DNA of 64,000 nt from Acinetobacter gandensis (GCF_001678755.1 NZ_LZDS01000003.1:1-64000); one strand, 5' to 3'; shown: positions 44,963 through 54,277, counted from the first letter of the stretch. The notes: a model not told the origin generated them from the letters alone. Numbers and translations: made by a program.

Positions 44963-46030
44963 TTATAAATCAATAACTAAATCAGTCTGTGCTGAATTGA
45001 CACAAATTTTTAATAAATTACCCGGTTCAGTATTTCGGCTACCGTTCACCAAGTTTTTGGTTGAACCTTCGACTTTATTGCAAGCACATTTATTACAAAT
45101 ACCCATACGGCAACCGTGGTTCGGCTTAATATTTTGTTGTTCCAAGCTAGACAAAATTGACTGCCCTTTTGGAATACTGACTGTTTTATTGGACTGAGTT
45201 AATGTGATATTCACAAAACCCACTTCATCGGTATCTACAGCACTCATACTAAATGCTTCACTCATAAAGCATTGCGCACTAGAACATAGCTGTTCTGCTT
45301 GGGTTACAAAGCCTGAAGGGCCACATGCATATATCGTACTCGCGCCAAGGTTTTCAATTTGTGCTATATGCGATGCACCTAAACGTGCATCCGCTTGCGC
45401 TTCTTGAGTAAAAAATATTTTAAATTTAAAATTAGGATACTGTGCAGCTAATTCATCAAAACGCGCTTTGAAAGCCGCATCTGCATGACGCTTAACCCAG
45501 TAAAGCAATTGAATTGGTTGTTCCGACATGTCTTTGGTCTGACTTAATGCTTTAAGCAAACTCAGCATTGGTGTAATGCCACTGCCAGCCGCCAACAAAA
45601 TCAGTGGACTACGAGTTGATGGAAGTTTCATCTCACCAAACGGCTGTCCAAACTCGATAATGTCACCTACTTGTGTTTTTTCAACCAAATATGAACTAAC
45701 AATACCCGCATCAACTTTTTTTACGCTCAGTAAAACGTGTTGTGCATCAAGCTGCGTCAAACTATAAGTACGTTCATAGCGGATACCATTAACCCGAATA
45801 AATACAGGATGATGTTGACCAGCTTGTCCAAATTTAAATAAGCGATTGATCTGAATGGTAAAACTTACCATGTCATTCGCTGCATTTTCTTTTTGAACAA
45901 CTTTACCGAGAGCTTGACTGCCCGACCATAAAGGATTGAATTTCTGTAGCCAAAAATTTACTGCATTTACATCTACCACACTGTCTTTCAGTGCATTTAA
46001 AGGCTTTTTCGCTTTTTCAAGTACATGCAT
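44963..46030 (-). CDS. Ferredoxin reductase with C-terminal [2Fe-2S] domain
   Basis: Electron-transfer flavoprotein of about 355 residues. The FAD domain has RYERTYSLTQ (RxYS motif), the NAD domain has LILLAAGSGITPMLSLL and IYACGPSGFV, and the C-terminal plant-type ferredoxin has CRMGICNKCACNK plus a later Cys (LLKICVNS). It is upstream of, and co-transcribed with, the desaturase, 12 bases apart. ATG 46030 was chosen as the family-like N-terminus; the frame is open for 24 more codons. The operator-like palindrome lies just upstream. Confidence 0.88.
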   Translation of the reverse strand: MHVLEKAKKPLNALKDSVVDVNAVNFWLQKFNPLWSGSQALGKVVQKENAANDMVSFTIQINRLFKFGQAGQHHPVFIRVNGIRYERTYSLTQLDAQHVLLSVKKVDAGIVSSYLVEKTQVGDIIEFGQPFGEMKLPSTRSPLILLAAGSGITPMLSLLKALSQTKDMSEQPIQLLYWVKRHADAAFKARFDELAAQYPNFKFKIFFTQEAQADARLGASHIAQIENLGASTIYACGPSGFVTQAEQLCSSAQCFMSEAFSMSAVDTDEVGFVNITLTQSNKTVSIPKGQSILSSLEQQNIKPNHGCRMGICNKCACNKVEGSTKNLVNGSRNTEPGNLLKICVNSAQTDLVIDL

Positions 46031-46064
46031 AGTCGAACACATTTCATGGGAGGTTTTAATTATT

Positions 46065-46092
46065 ATACACATGTATATATATTTGTATATAC
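46065..46092. promoter_or_regulatory. Palindromic operator candidate between the reductase and FabR-like genes
   Basis: GTATATA-TATTTG-TATATAC (46073-46092) is a perfect seven-base inverted repeat, partly overlapping a second near-palindrome TATACAcaTGTATA (46065-46078). The position between divergent regulator and target genes suggests a repressor site. Confidence 0.5.
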
Positions 46093-46172
46093 AGTTGTTC
46101 ACTTAATATGCATTTCACAAAATCTACTCGCTATCGCTATAATATGTTAATGTTTCTAATCCATTGAAAAAT

Positions 46173-46871
46173 ATGACTCAGTCTGCACAGACGAATATGG
46201 TTAACATGTACCAGGAAGAATTACATACAGAAGCTGAAGCGCCACTTACAATCCGTACAGTTGGTCGTAAAGCAACGATTACCAAGGAAGAACTGTTTCA
46301 AGCAGCGCTGAATTTAATCGGCCCGCAAAAAAGTATCTCCTCTTTAAGCTTGCGTGAAGTTGCACGTGAAGCTGGCATTGCACCGAATAGCTTCTATCGC
46401 CATTTTAAAGACACGGATGAATTGGCAATTGAGTTAATTGATCGTGCTGGTGGCGTATTACGTCAGATTTTGCATGAAGCACGTTTAAAGGCATCACGCC
46501 AAAGCAGTATTATCCGTAGTTCAGTTGAAGTTTTTATTGAACAGCTTGATGCTGATGAAGGAAATTTAAGCCTACTACTTCGCGAAGGTTATACGGGGTC
46601 GCATTCATATAAAAATGCGGTTGAGCGTCAATTAAATTATTTCCAACAAGAATTAAAAGAAGATTTAATTGTTTTGGAACGACTGAATCAAAGCAAACTC
46701 GCGCATCCAGATATTGTTGCAATGGGCATTACTCAAATTGTATTTAACATGGGTGCCAAAGTGATTGATATGCCTGTTGAAGAACGCAAGCAAGTGGCGG
46801 AACAAACCATGATTATGATTCGCATGTTGTTAGAAGGTGCTCGTCATTTGGACGAAGCACAGATTCGATAA
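46173..46871 (+). CDS. FabR/DesT-type TetR-family regulator
   Basis: About 232 residues. The helix-turn-helix SLSLREVAREAGIAPNSFYRHFKDTDELA is almost the E. coli FabR sequence, and the ligand domain follows the FabR pattern (IIRSSVEVFIEQLD, SLLLREGYTGS). FabR and DesT repress unsaturated fatty-acid genes in response to acyl-CoA or acyl-ACP. The divergent desaturase operon is the likely target. ATG 46173 is preferred over TTG 46164. An N-terminal extension of about 35 residues precedes the helix-turn-helix. Confidence 0.9.
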   Translation: MTQSAQTNMVNMYQEELHTEAEAPLTIRTVGRKATITKEELFQAALNLIGPQKSISSLSLREVAREAGIAPNSFYRHFKDTDELAIELIDRAGGVLRQILHEARLKASRQSSIIRSSVEVFIEQLDADEGNLSLLLREGYTGSHSYKNAVERQLNYFQQELKEDLIVLERLNQSKLAHPDIVAMGITQIVFNMGAKVIDMPVEERKQVAEQTMIMIRMLLEGARHLDEAQIR

Positions 46872-46900
46872 GCATCTAAATTTCAGAAAAACCAAATTAA

Positions 46901-46927
46901 GAAGGAGACAATATGTCTCCTTTTTTA
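46901..46927 (+). terminator. Terminator after FabR-like gene
   Basis: GGAGACA-ATA-TGTCTCC followed by TTTTTT. Confidence 0.9.
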
Positions 46928-46953
46928 TATTCATGCATACTAAATAATACTAT

Positions 46954-47760
46954 TCAGGCAGCAATATTTTTTAATACATGCATGACATGCTCGGCTGTTT
47001 CAATGGGCTGCTCCAAAGGAAACATGTGCCCACCTTGCAGGACAGTATATGGAATTTTATATATTTTCTTCATGGCTTGCGGAAAGCCTTGCTGATAAAA
47101 CGGACTTTGCTCAGCAGTCATTAAATGCACTGGAATATTCGGTGCTTTACGTGGCGTTCGCCACCACCACGCAGGTACCGTTTTAAAAATTTCAGCTTCG
47201 ACTATTTTGGGAATGGTCAAAGTTACCCCACTCCCCATTGCATTCCTTTGAATGCCTACATTCACATAATCTTGAAAACATTGATCATCAAAATCTTTAA
47301 ATAATCGATTATTACGCAATGATTCAAATGCTTCCTGCTTGCTCAGCCATTGATCTTTACGTTTCAAAGTCATACCCGATGGGGTAAATTTATGAATGGC
47401 TTTAAGATTGAATTTTTTCACCAGTTCAAACAATGCTGCATTACGCCCAATCACGAACGGTGGATCCATAATCACCAATTGTGAAAATAAATCTGGACGT
47501 TTATAGGCAGCCATTAAGGTGAGCAATGAACCAAATGAATGGCCTAAACCAATGACTTTTTGCTGCGGAAATTTCTGTTCAATATCAGCTATGACTTGCT
47601 CAACCAAATAGCGCCAATCTTTGGTAATCGGATACTGCGCATCCAAACCAATCAATGGAATATATTCAACCTCATAGTCTGAGGTAAACTGCGACAAGAA
47701 CTTCTGATAGCTTTGACCCGGTATGCCATTGGCATGAGTAAAATGTATCGGGGTTTTCAT
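46954..47760 (-). CDS. Alpha/beta hydrolase
   Basis: About 268 residues. Oxyanion region HFTHANGIPGQSY, nucleophile elbow GLGHSFGSLL with catalytic Ser, and a C-terminal His in LQGGHMFPLE. HANG near the N-terminus is typical of a small-ester hydrolase subgroup. TTG 47763 precedes ATG 47760; the ATG is used. Substrate unknown. Convergent with the FabR-like gene. Confidence 0.85.
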   Translation of the reverse strand: MKTPIHFTHANGIPGQSYQKFLSQFTSDYEVEYIPLIGLDAQYPITKDWRYLVEQVIADIEQKFPQQKVIGLGHSFGSLLTLMAAYKRPDLFSQLVIMDPPFVIGRNAALFELVKKFNLKAIHKFTPSGMTLKRKDQWLSKQEAFESLRNNRLFKDFDDQCFQDYVNVGIQRNAMGSGVTLTIPKIVEAEIFKTVPAWWWRTPRKAPNIPVHLMTAEQSPFYQQGFPQAMKKIYKIPYTVLQGGHMFPLEQPIETAEHVMHVLKNIAA

Positions 47761-47938
47761 CAACTAGAATCCTTGATCGCAAACCATTTTGAACATAAAG
47801 CTTAGCCAACATAGATTTTAAAACAATAGCCTGAATAGACAAACTCATCTGACAATTCAGCCAAGTCTTTATCAGCCAAATCTATAGATTAATGAAAGCA
47901 ATCTTTACTGAGCTTAAACAATCCTAACTTGGCAGCTG

Positions 47939-48202
47939 CTATTTAGCAGATACGACCATATTTTGCTGTGGCAAGAAAGTTGCACCACAGGTCGTTTTGT
48001 CCCCAACGATCACCACGCCTCGCCCTTTTACTGTCGTGCTTTGATCGCTAGCGATCGCACTGACTGTAGTTTTACATTTTGGGCAGTAATGTTTCATCCC
48101 ATTTAAATGTACGGCAATACCATTAATAACAAAACTTGGCTCAGATTCTGTTACTACGCCGCCATGTGAAGTTTTGCTACCTAAAGTAATTAATGCTTTC
48201 AT
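47939..48202 (-). CDS. PAAR-domain protein
   Basis: 87 residues forming a single PAAR domain: TLGSKTSHGGVVTESEPSFV, then YCPKCKTTVSA, and VIVGDKTTCGATFLPQQN. Conserved His and Cys residues would coordinate the metal at the tip. PAAR proteins cap the type VI secretion spike and carry effectors. No other type VI gene, and no C-terminal toxin extension, is in the window. A DUF1871-like gene is divergent 230 bases away. Confidence 0.87.
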   Translation of the reverse strand: MKALITLGSKTSHGGVVTESEPSFVINGIAVHLNGMKHYCPKCKTTVSAIASDQSTTVKGRGVVIVGDKTTCGATFLPQQNMVVSAK

Positions 48203-48434
48203 ATTGTTATATTCTTTTTAGTACACCATAAAATTCGAGGCATTTTAACGCATGTCAATATTTCACTCTAGCAATGAATTGTTATAAAAAACAAAATTTA
48301 GCGACAACTATTGACGTCAAAACCAAATTAAACTTAAACCAAACTGTATAATGTACCTATAAAAATAATCTATACATTGACCAATAAACCAATTTTTAAC
48401 ACACGCATTATTCCTCATTTTTAAGGAAATGATT

Positions 48435-48734
48435 ATGCCCCGAGATACGAATGACAACCTTGCACAGCACCCAATTGTATATGAGTTGCGCCAAATTTTA
48501 CTGAATAATTGGGATCCGATTGGCATTAGTGATATAAAAAATATGGCTGATGAATATGATAGCTACTTACATGATTTATTGATTTTGGCTGAAAGCACCA
48601 ATACCCAGATTGAAGATTATCGAGATGAGTTGATTTGTATTGAACGCGATTTTATGGGGCTGGATGCAGATATTAAACAATGCACTCAAGCCGCAATTTT
48701 AATTCATGCTTTGGCTTTAAAATATCAAGTCTGA
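48435..48734 (+). CDS. DUF1871-like small protein
   Basis: About 99 residues, acidic and helical, with ILLNNWDPIGI and DEYDSYL, the same signature as the protein at 22182-22457. AAGGA stands seven bases before ATG 48435; ATG 48429 is too close. Two more short reading frames follow on the same strand. Next to a PAAR gene it could be an immunity protein, but no toxin is identifiable. Confidence 0.68.
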   Translation: MPRDTNDNLAQHPIVYELRQILLNNWDPIGISDIKNMADEYDSYLHDLLILAESTNTQIEDYRDELICIERDFMGLDADIKQCTQAAILIHALALKYQV

Positions 48735-48825
48735 AAATTCAATTTTTATAGATTTCACTTCTCCATTTTATTTGGGAGCAACAAAACCGCCCAATTTTTT
48801 ATAAAAATTATAAGGAGTATAAATA

Positions 48826-49053
48826 ATGATTTTAATTGATGATTTTTATTTAAAGCAACCTCAACGCGAAATTCATCTTGATTCAAGCCAAAATCATGAA
48901 TTACTCAAGGCAGAGTTTTTAGCGCTTTGCAAAAATGTGGTGCCTGAAGTTATAGTTGCTGAAGGAATTGAGGCCAATTATCTGCTTCGCCTGCTACCTG
49001 AAATTCAGCATTACTGTGGTGCAATCGCTTTGAAACAACCCCTTTGCGACTAG
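48826..49053 (+). CDS. Small hypothetical protein, perhaps truncated
   Basis: 75 residues behind a strong ribosome site (AAGGAG, nine bases before ATG). Contains LKQPQREIHLDSSQNHELL and PEVIVAEGIEANYLLRLLPE. No known family. After the stop the same frame stays open for another 38 codons, and a second coding-like stretch follows at 49164-49253, so the present protein may be the N-terminal piece of a longer, interrupted gene. Confidence 0.55.
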   Translation: MILIDDFYLKQPQREIHLDSSQNHELLKAEFLALCKNVVPEVIVAEGIEANYLLRLLPEIQHYCGAIALKQPLCD

Positions 49054-49349
49054 ATCTATTTTACCGCCTTAGAAAAGTATTATTTCACACAACGGAAAGC
49101 GTCACGCTTCTGTATCCAAATACAATTCGATACACATAGCCCATATTTCAATATATTGTTTACATGATAGATGCAGAAGAAAACTTTGATAGTGCCATAG
49201 GCGATTTAAAAAACACCTATTTCTTATGGGGCAGTGAAGATACAACGGATTAAATTGATAATTACCGCCAAATACAATTTACAACCTATTAAAACCATCA
49301 GTCAAAGAAAAAGCACCCGAAGGTGCTTTTTAATATCAAGAAAGACCTA
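49054..49349 (+). other. Gene remnant and terminator region
   Basis: Contains a 29-codon open frame 49164-49253 (MIDAEENFDSAIGDLKNTYF, then LWGSEDTTD) with coding-like composition but no clear ribosome site. The hairpin at 49306-49336 closes the region. Probably the decayed 3' part of the preceding gene. Confidence 0.35.
49306..49336. terminator. Terminator between the small genes and rapA
   Basis: AAAGCACC-CGA-AGGTGCTTTTT, with an A-run on the other side, serving convergent genes. Confidence 0.85.
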
Positions 49350-52187
49350 TTACGGTTTTACCACCACCATAATTTGAATTGCTTCAGGTGTCACAGCCAA
49401 ACCATCAAGCAATGTTAAACCTTCTTTTTGTAGCTTTTGTAGACGTGTAATTTCATCTTCACGAATACTTGGGTTGAACTGTTTGAGGTAAGTTAAACGG
49501 TCAATTTCGTATTGCCATTTGCTACCGTACATTTCTTTGGCTTGCTGTTTGAAACCAGGTAATGCACCACGCGCAATTTCCAAAGCTTGAGTGTAACGCT
49601 GTTCAATCACATCACGACGCGCTTTAACCACTTGGCGGCAGCTATTGCCATCAAGATGATGTAAATAAGGACGTAAAATTTCAGGTGCAATTTTTTGTGA
49701 TAAGTCTTGACCTTTTTCACTCAACAATACACGAACCAACTGTTGTGGCAGACTTGATGGCAAGTTCAATGCTTTTGGTGCAACAACATCCACTTTGAAC
49801 CACACTTCCATCAACACAGAACCTTGTGGTAATGCAGCTGATTTTAATACCGCCACATTCGTACTACCAAAGCTTTGAGTATTAATCATTTCCATCACGC
49901 TTTCTGTGAATGGATGTTCAAGTGTTAAATACTGAGCATCTTCACGAATTTGTGCTTGGTCACGATAGAAAGTCGCCGTCATGCCTTCTTCATCAAGGGT
50001 TAAACCCTGAACTTGCATTTGATCAGTTGGCTTGATGATCACCGTACCGTTACTTTGCTCATCAAAATCAATATTCGTTGACGCCATAAAGCGCTTCATG
50101 AACATTGGCAAAGTCGTGTTGTCGTCGTAATCTTCAAGTGCTGTCACAATCTCTTGCGCCACAATTGGACGACATGAATTGTATTCTAACAAACGGTCAC
50201 GGCCAGATTGAAGCTCAGCTTCTAAAGCCTCACGTTGTACGCTTACTGCTTCAAGTAAATCTTCAAACTCTTGGCCTTTATCAGCAAGTAAACAATCTTT
50301 TAGGTTAACAATAAAGTTTTCTTGCAAAGTTTGCGCAGTTGGAGAAATGTTGCTGAAAATATTCAACGCTTCATTATACCAACGGAACATACGTTCTTGT
50401 GCTGTACCAACCAAATAAGGCACGTGAATTTGAATACGGTTTTCTTGCCCAATACGGTCTAGACGACCAATACGCTGTTCAAGTACATCTGGGTTTGCAG
50501 GTAAGTCAAACAAAACTAAGTCTGATGCAAACTGGAAGTTACGACCTTCAGAACCAATTTCAGAGCACAGCAAGATTTGCGCACCATACGATTCTTCTGC
50601 AAAGTATGCTGCCGCTTGGTCACGCTCTAACAAGCTCATGCCTTCATGGAACATTGCGGTACGAATACCAGCATGTAAACGAAGTACATTTTCAAGTGAT
50701 TCAACCACTGGGCCACTACGTGCAATTAACAACACTTTTTTGTGCTTAAGATCAGTACGTAAACGTTCCATCAACCACATAACACGTGGGTCGCTTTCCA
50801 TCCAAGAACCGTCAAGTTGTGCTTCTTCAGGCCACATTTGTTCACGTAGCTTGCCATCTTTAGACCAATTTTCTGGTGCTGGAAGTGGCGCTGGCTGACA
50901 GTCACGACCCGGGAAGCCTTGAATTGCTTCACGTGTATTACGGAATAAAATACGACCTGTACCATGACGGTCTAATAATTCGTGAATCGCGCGGAAACGC
51001 TGTTCAGGCTCATCACTAATACGGTGACCAAGTAAAGTTTCAATTGCAGCAATATGCGCTTCTTCTAGCGGCATATCAGACATTAAAACTTCTGCAATTT
51101 TTGCAGTTTGATGATATTGCTCTTCTTCGTCCAAGAAACGGTCTAAAGAACTAAAACGTTGTGGATCAAGTAAGCGTAAACGTGCGAAATGGCTTTCTAC
51201 ACCCAACTGCTCTGGTGTAGCCGTAAGTAACAATACACCTGGTGTTTTTTCTGAAAGTTCTTCTACAAGGTCGTAACGGTCATTGCCGCCCTCTTCTTCA
51301 GACCACATCAAATGATGGGCTTCATCGACTACCAGTAGATCAAAACCAGCTTCAAGCGCTTGTTCACGTAAGTCATCATGGTCAATCATCAAGTCAACAC
51401 TTGCGATGATGCACTGTTCTGTTAGGAATGGATTTAAATCAGGATCATGTTCTTTAATTGATGCGGTACGGGTCAAATCAAACAAAGAGAACTCAAGATT
51501 GAAACGACGACGCATTTCAATCATCCATTGATATTGCAATGAATCAGGTACAAGAACCAAAATACGTTCAGCACGGCCAGTTTTCAACTGTTGATGAATA
51601 ATCAAACCTGCTTCAATGGTTTTACCTAGGCCTACTTCATCAGCAAGTAATACACGTGGTGCAAAACGTTTACCAACTTCATGTGCAATATATAGCTGAT
51701 GCGGAATCAAACCGACACGCGAACCTACCAAGCCACGCAATGGGCTTGATTTCATGTTAGCTTGAAGTAATAAGGCTTCAATACGTAAGTCGTACCATTC
51801 TTTATAATCGACTTGGCTTGCAAGTAAACGCTCAAGTGGTTTCGCCAACTGAATGCTTGCACCAATACGCGTTTCATTGAGTGATTTACGCTCTTCTGAG
51901 CCATCTTCAAGCTTTCGTACTGCGTTATAACGTACAACTCCACCACGGTCTTCAAATGACTCTACAAGCCAAATTGTGCCTTCTTGGTCTTGCACTTCAT
52001 CATTCACATTAAAAATGATTCGAGACAAAGGCGCATTGTGGCGTGCATAAACACGTGTTTCGTCGCTTTTTGGGAATAAAATGCTGACCGATCGCTCATC
52101 AACATCAATAAGAACACCTAAACCGAGTTCTGTTTCTGTATCTGATAACCAACGTTGACCAATAGCAAACTGCTGCAATTTTTCCAC
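49350..52187 (-). CDS. rapA: RNA polymerase-associated ATPase RapA
   Basis: SWI2/SNF2-type ATPase that recycles stalled RNA polymerase. 945 residues, close to E. coli RapA (968). The N-terminal Tudor-like modules (FAIGQRWLSDTETELGLGVL) precede the motor: Walker A LLADEVGLGKTIEAGLI, DEAH in LLVVDEAHHLMWSEEEGG, LLLTATPEQLG, and the second lobe with SEGRNFQFASDLVLFDLP and EQRIGRLDRIGQ. Monocistronic on the minus strand. Confidence 0.95.
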   Translation of the reverse strand: MEKLQQFAIGQRWLSDTETELGLGVLIDVDERSVSILFPKSDETRVYARHNAPLSRIIFNVNDEVQDQEGTIWLVESFEDRGGVVRYNAVRKLEDGSEERKSLNETRIGASIQLAKPLERLLASQVDYKEWYDLRIEALLLQANMKSSPLRGLVGSRVGLIPHQLYIAHEVGKRFAPRVLLADEVGLGKTIEAGLIIHQQLKTGRAERILVLVPDSLQYQWMIEMRRRFNLEFSLFDLTRTASIKEHDPDLNPFLTEQCIIASVDLMIDHDDLREQALEAGFDLLVVDEAHHLMWSEEEGGNDRYDLVEELSEKTPGVLLLTATPEQLGVESHFARLRLLDPQRFSSLDRFLDEEEQYHQTAKIAEVLMSDMPLEEAHIAAIETLLGHRISDEPEQRFRAIHELLDRHGTGRILFRNTREAIQGFPGRDCQPAPLPAPENWSKDGKLREQMWPEEAQLDGSWMESDPRVMWLMERLRTDLKHKKVLLIARSGPVVESLENVLRLHAGIRTAMFHEGMSLLERDQAAAYFAEESYGAQILLCSEIGSEGRNFQFASDLVLFDLPANPDVLEQRIGRLDRIGQENRIQIHVPYLVGTAQERMFRWYNEALNIFSNISPTAQTLQENFIVNLKDCLLADKGQEFEDLLEAVSVQREALEAELQSGRDRLLEYNSCRPIVAQEIVTALEDYDDNTTLPMFMKRFMASTNIDFDEQSNGTVIIKPTDQMQVQGLTLDEEGMTATFYRDQAQIREDAQYLTLEHPFTESVMEMINTQSFGSTNVAVLKSAALPQGSVLMEVWFKVDVVAPKALNLPSSLPQQLVRVLLSEKGQDLSQKIAPEILRPYLHHLDGNSCRQVVKARRDVIEQRYTQALEIARGALPGFKQQAKEMYGSKWQYEIDRLTYLKQFNPSIREDEITRLQKLQKEGLTLLDGLAVTPEAIQIMVVVKP

Positions 52188-52329
52188 CTTTTTCTCAAGT
52201 TAGGTCTGAAAATATTAAGCTCAAACTTTGAATGTTATTTGAGCAAAAATCTAGACCTTTAAGCAATATATTTTGACATAAAGCCCACCAAATTAGTGAG
52301 CAGAATTCTTTGGGATTTAAATGATTATC

Positions 52330-52974
52330 CTAAAATGGTACGGCACAATGAAATTCAACTGGCTGTTCCGTTTCAGGATGAGTAAAACTGAGGTGTTCAG
52401 CATGTAAACAAAGACGTGGCATGAGTTTTTGCTGATCAGGAGTTGCATATAGCGTGTCACCAACAATCGGATGACCTAAATATTGCATATGTACACGTAA
52501 TTGATGTGAACGACCTGTAATTGGGGTTAACGCTACACGTGTTACTGGTTGTCCCTGAATTTCAAAATGTTCAGTAGCTTTCCAATGTGTGAGTGCTGGC
52601 TTGTTGTGGGCAGGATCAGCGATATGTAAAGGTGGATGTTCTGGGTCATATACCACAGGAACATCAACAGTTCCCTCACCCTCTAGTATTCCTGCTACCA
52701 ATGCTTGATAGGTTTTAGACGTTTGACGTTCTTGAAACTGGCGTGAAATTCGATTTTGTCCTTGACGTGTCAAAGCAAAAACTAAAATACCTGAAGTATC
52801 TCGATCAAGACGATGAATCAGTAATGTTTTCGGCTCGATTTTCAATAAGCGATTGATTACACAATCTTGTAAATCTGCTGTTTTTCCCGGAACTGTGAGT
52901 AAACCTGCCGGCTTATGGATCACCATAAAGTCCGTATCACGATGTATCAGGTGTTCTGTTAGAAAGTTACTCAA
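52330..52974 (-). CDS. rluA: RluA-family pseudouridine synthase
   Basis: 214 residues, the size of RluA, which modifies 23S rRNA U746 and tRNA U32. The catalytic motif LLIHRLDRDTSGILVFA holds the nucleophilic Asp, and LTPITGRSHQLRVHMQYLGHPIVGD follows. No S4 domain, in line with RluA rather than RluC or RluD. Exact target is assigned by size and family resemblance only. Confidence 0.87.
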   Translation of the reverse strand: MSNFLTEHLIHRDTDFMVIHKPAGLLTVPGKTADLQDCVINRLLKIEPKTLLIHRLDRDTSGILVFALTRQGQNRISRQFQERQTSKTYQALVAGILEGEGTVDVPVVYDPEHPPLHIADPAHNKPALTHWKATEHFEIQGQPVTRVALTPITGRSHQLRVHMQYLGHPIVGDTLYATPDQQKLMPRLCLHAEHLSFTHPETEQPVEFHCAVPF

Positions 52975-53106
52975 AGCTCAATCCAGTCTGATCACGAAAA
53001 ACAAGGCGGCAATGATAAAAAGCTTAGCCAACAATTACAATGCAAAAAGCCCTATTTCCCGATGTATTTTCCGATTTAGAACAAAAATTTTTCCAATTTG
53101 ACCTAA

Positions 53107-53811
53107 TTAGGAATTACTAAGCAATTTTTCGAGCAAAGCTTTCAGGCTCGCATCTTGTAAAAAGTCTTCGTAACGAATATTTGCCCCGCTCGCACGCCAA
53201 AGGCCAACCAAGTTCGCCATCCCCACAGAATCTAATCCATAACTGCGTAAATCTGTGAGTGGATCAATTTGTAAAGGTTCCATTTCTAGCTGTTCAGCAA
53301 CTGCAAGTAATATGCCTTTAGCAGACAACACATAATCAGTCGGTGCACTCAAACTCCATAGTCGCGTTACACTATAGCTGTTCATGTGGTGAAATCCCTG
53401 TGTTGTCAGGCTATCTACCCATTGTATATGTTGTTCTTGGCTACTTAACTCAATTGCGTCATCCACCACGCAGATCTGCTCGGTCACGCTTTGTAAGTGT
53501 GGCAATATCTGTTTCAGCATGGGGGTAATTTGCCCTGCAAATATTAATTGCGGATGTGATGTTGCATATTCACCGAGCTGTTGCATGCCTTGCAGTAAAT
53601 CATCCCCATATAAATCGATAATTGGGATTTCCAGTGCTTTGGCTTTATTAGTGACCTGAATCAGGTTTTGCATCAATGCGCTGTCTTGGATTCCTTGCAT
53701 CATGCGTAGATTTTGTAAACCTACGAGGACTAAAACAGATGCGGAGGATAAGAGTTGCCATTTGGCTTTTGAGGGAGAAAGTTGGATTTTCTTGGGCATG
53801 GGGTACAGCAT
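53107..53811 (-). CDS. Degenerate isochorismatase fused to aryl carrier protein
   Basis: About 234 residues. Residues 1-155 follow the N-terminal domain of EntB/BasF, but the catalytic set is gone: the DMQ motif is replaced by VGLQN, the Lys-bearing KWRYSAF block is deleted, and the GVYAHIGC cysteine segment is missing. The later part is recognisable (CVVDDAIELSSQEQHIQWVD). Residues about 160-234 are an intact carrier domain with the phosphopantetheine serine in YGLDSVG (about Ser195). TTG 53838 opens the frame; ATG 53811 is preferred although it lacks a strong ribosome site. No siderophore or NRPS gene is nearby. It could be a stand-alone aryl carrier protein for a pathway encoded elsewhere, or a relic. 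Confidence 0.78.
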   Translation of the reverse strand: MLYPMPKKIQLSPSKAKWQLLSSASVLVLVGLQNLRMMQGIQDSALMQNLIQVTNKAKALEIPIIDLYGDDLLQGMQQLGEYATSHPQLIFAGQITPMLKQILPHLQSVTEQICVVDDAIELSSQEQHIQWVDSLTTQGFHHMNSYSVTRLWSLSAPTDYVLSAKGILLAVAEQLEMEPLQIDPLTDLRSYGLDSVGMANLVGLWRASGANIRYEDFLQDASLKALLEKLLSNS

Positions 53812-53944
53812 GGGAGACTCTAATAAAATAGTTAACAACTCTATGGATAGTGTAGTTTACTCTTATGATTAGAGCTATTTGGGATTTTTAAATTTGTATT
53901 TCTTATAATGGCCATTATGTTGAATGAAGTATATTTGATATATT

Positions 53945-54277
53945 TTACTCAAACTGAGATAAAAAATAATCTTGTAAATCTTCAAGTGCTTCACCCTCAT
54001 ATAACAATGAAAAGTCACCATCGCATTCTGATAGATATGAACTGCCATCAATAGCACCTAATACATTACTAATTGAATCAATCATTACTTGTCGCAAAAT
54101 TGAGAAAAAAATTCGCTTATTGTCATCTGATAAGGTATTAAAAAAACTTATAGCATTGATAAAATAAGGGTCTTTAATTTCTGATGGAGAATAGTCCGTA
54201 AAAAAACTTTTATAAATTTCTAGGTTTTCATTAATAATTTCATTTTTGAATACATTAGCTAATTTTTTTGAATCCAT
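53945..54277 (-). CDS. Hypothetical acidic protein
   Basis: 110 residues, helical and strongly acidic, starting MDSKKLANVFKNEIINENLE and ending GEALEDLQDYFLSQFE. GAGGAAAAAAT before the ATG supports translation. It is more AT-rich than its neighbours. Size, charge and composition resemble small immunity proteins, but no family is recognised and no toxin is adjacent. Confidence 0.6.
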   Translation of the reverse strand: MDSKKLANVFKNEIINENLEIYKSFFTDYSPSEIKDPYFINAISFFNTLSDDNKRIFFSILRQVMIDSISNVLGAIDGSSYLSECDGDFSLLYEGEALEDLQDYFLSQFE

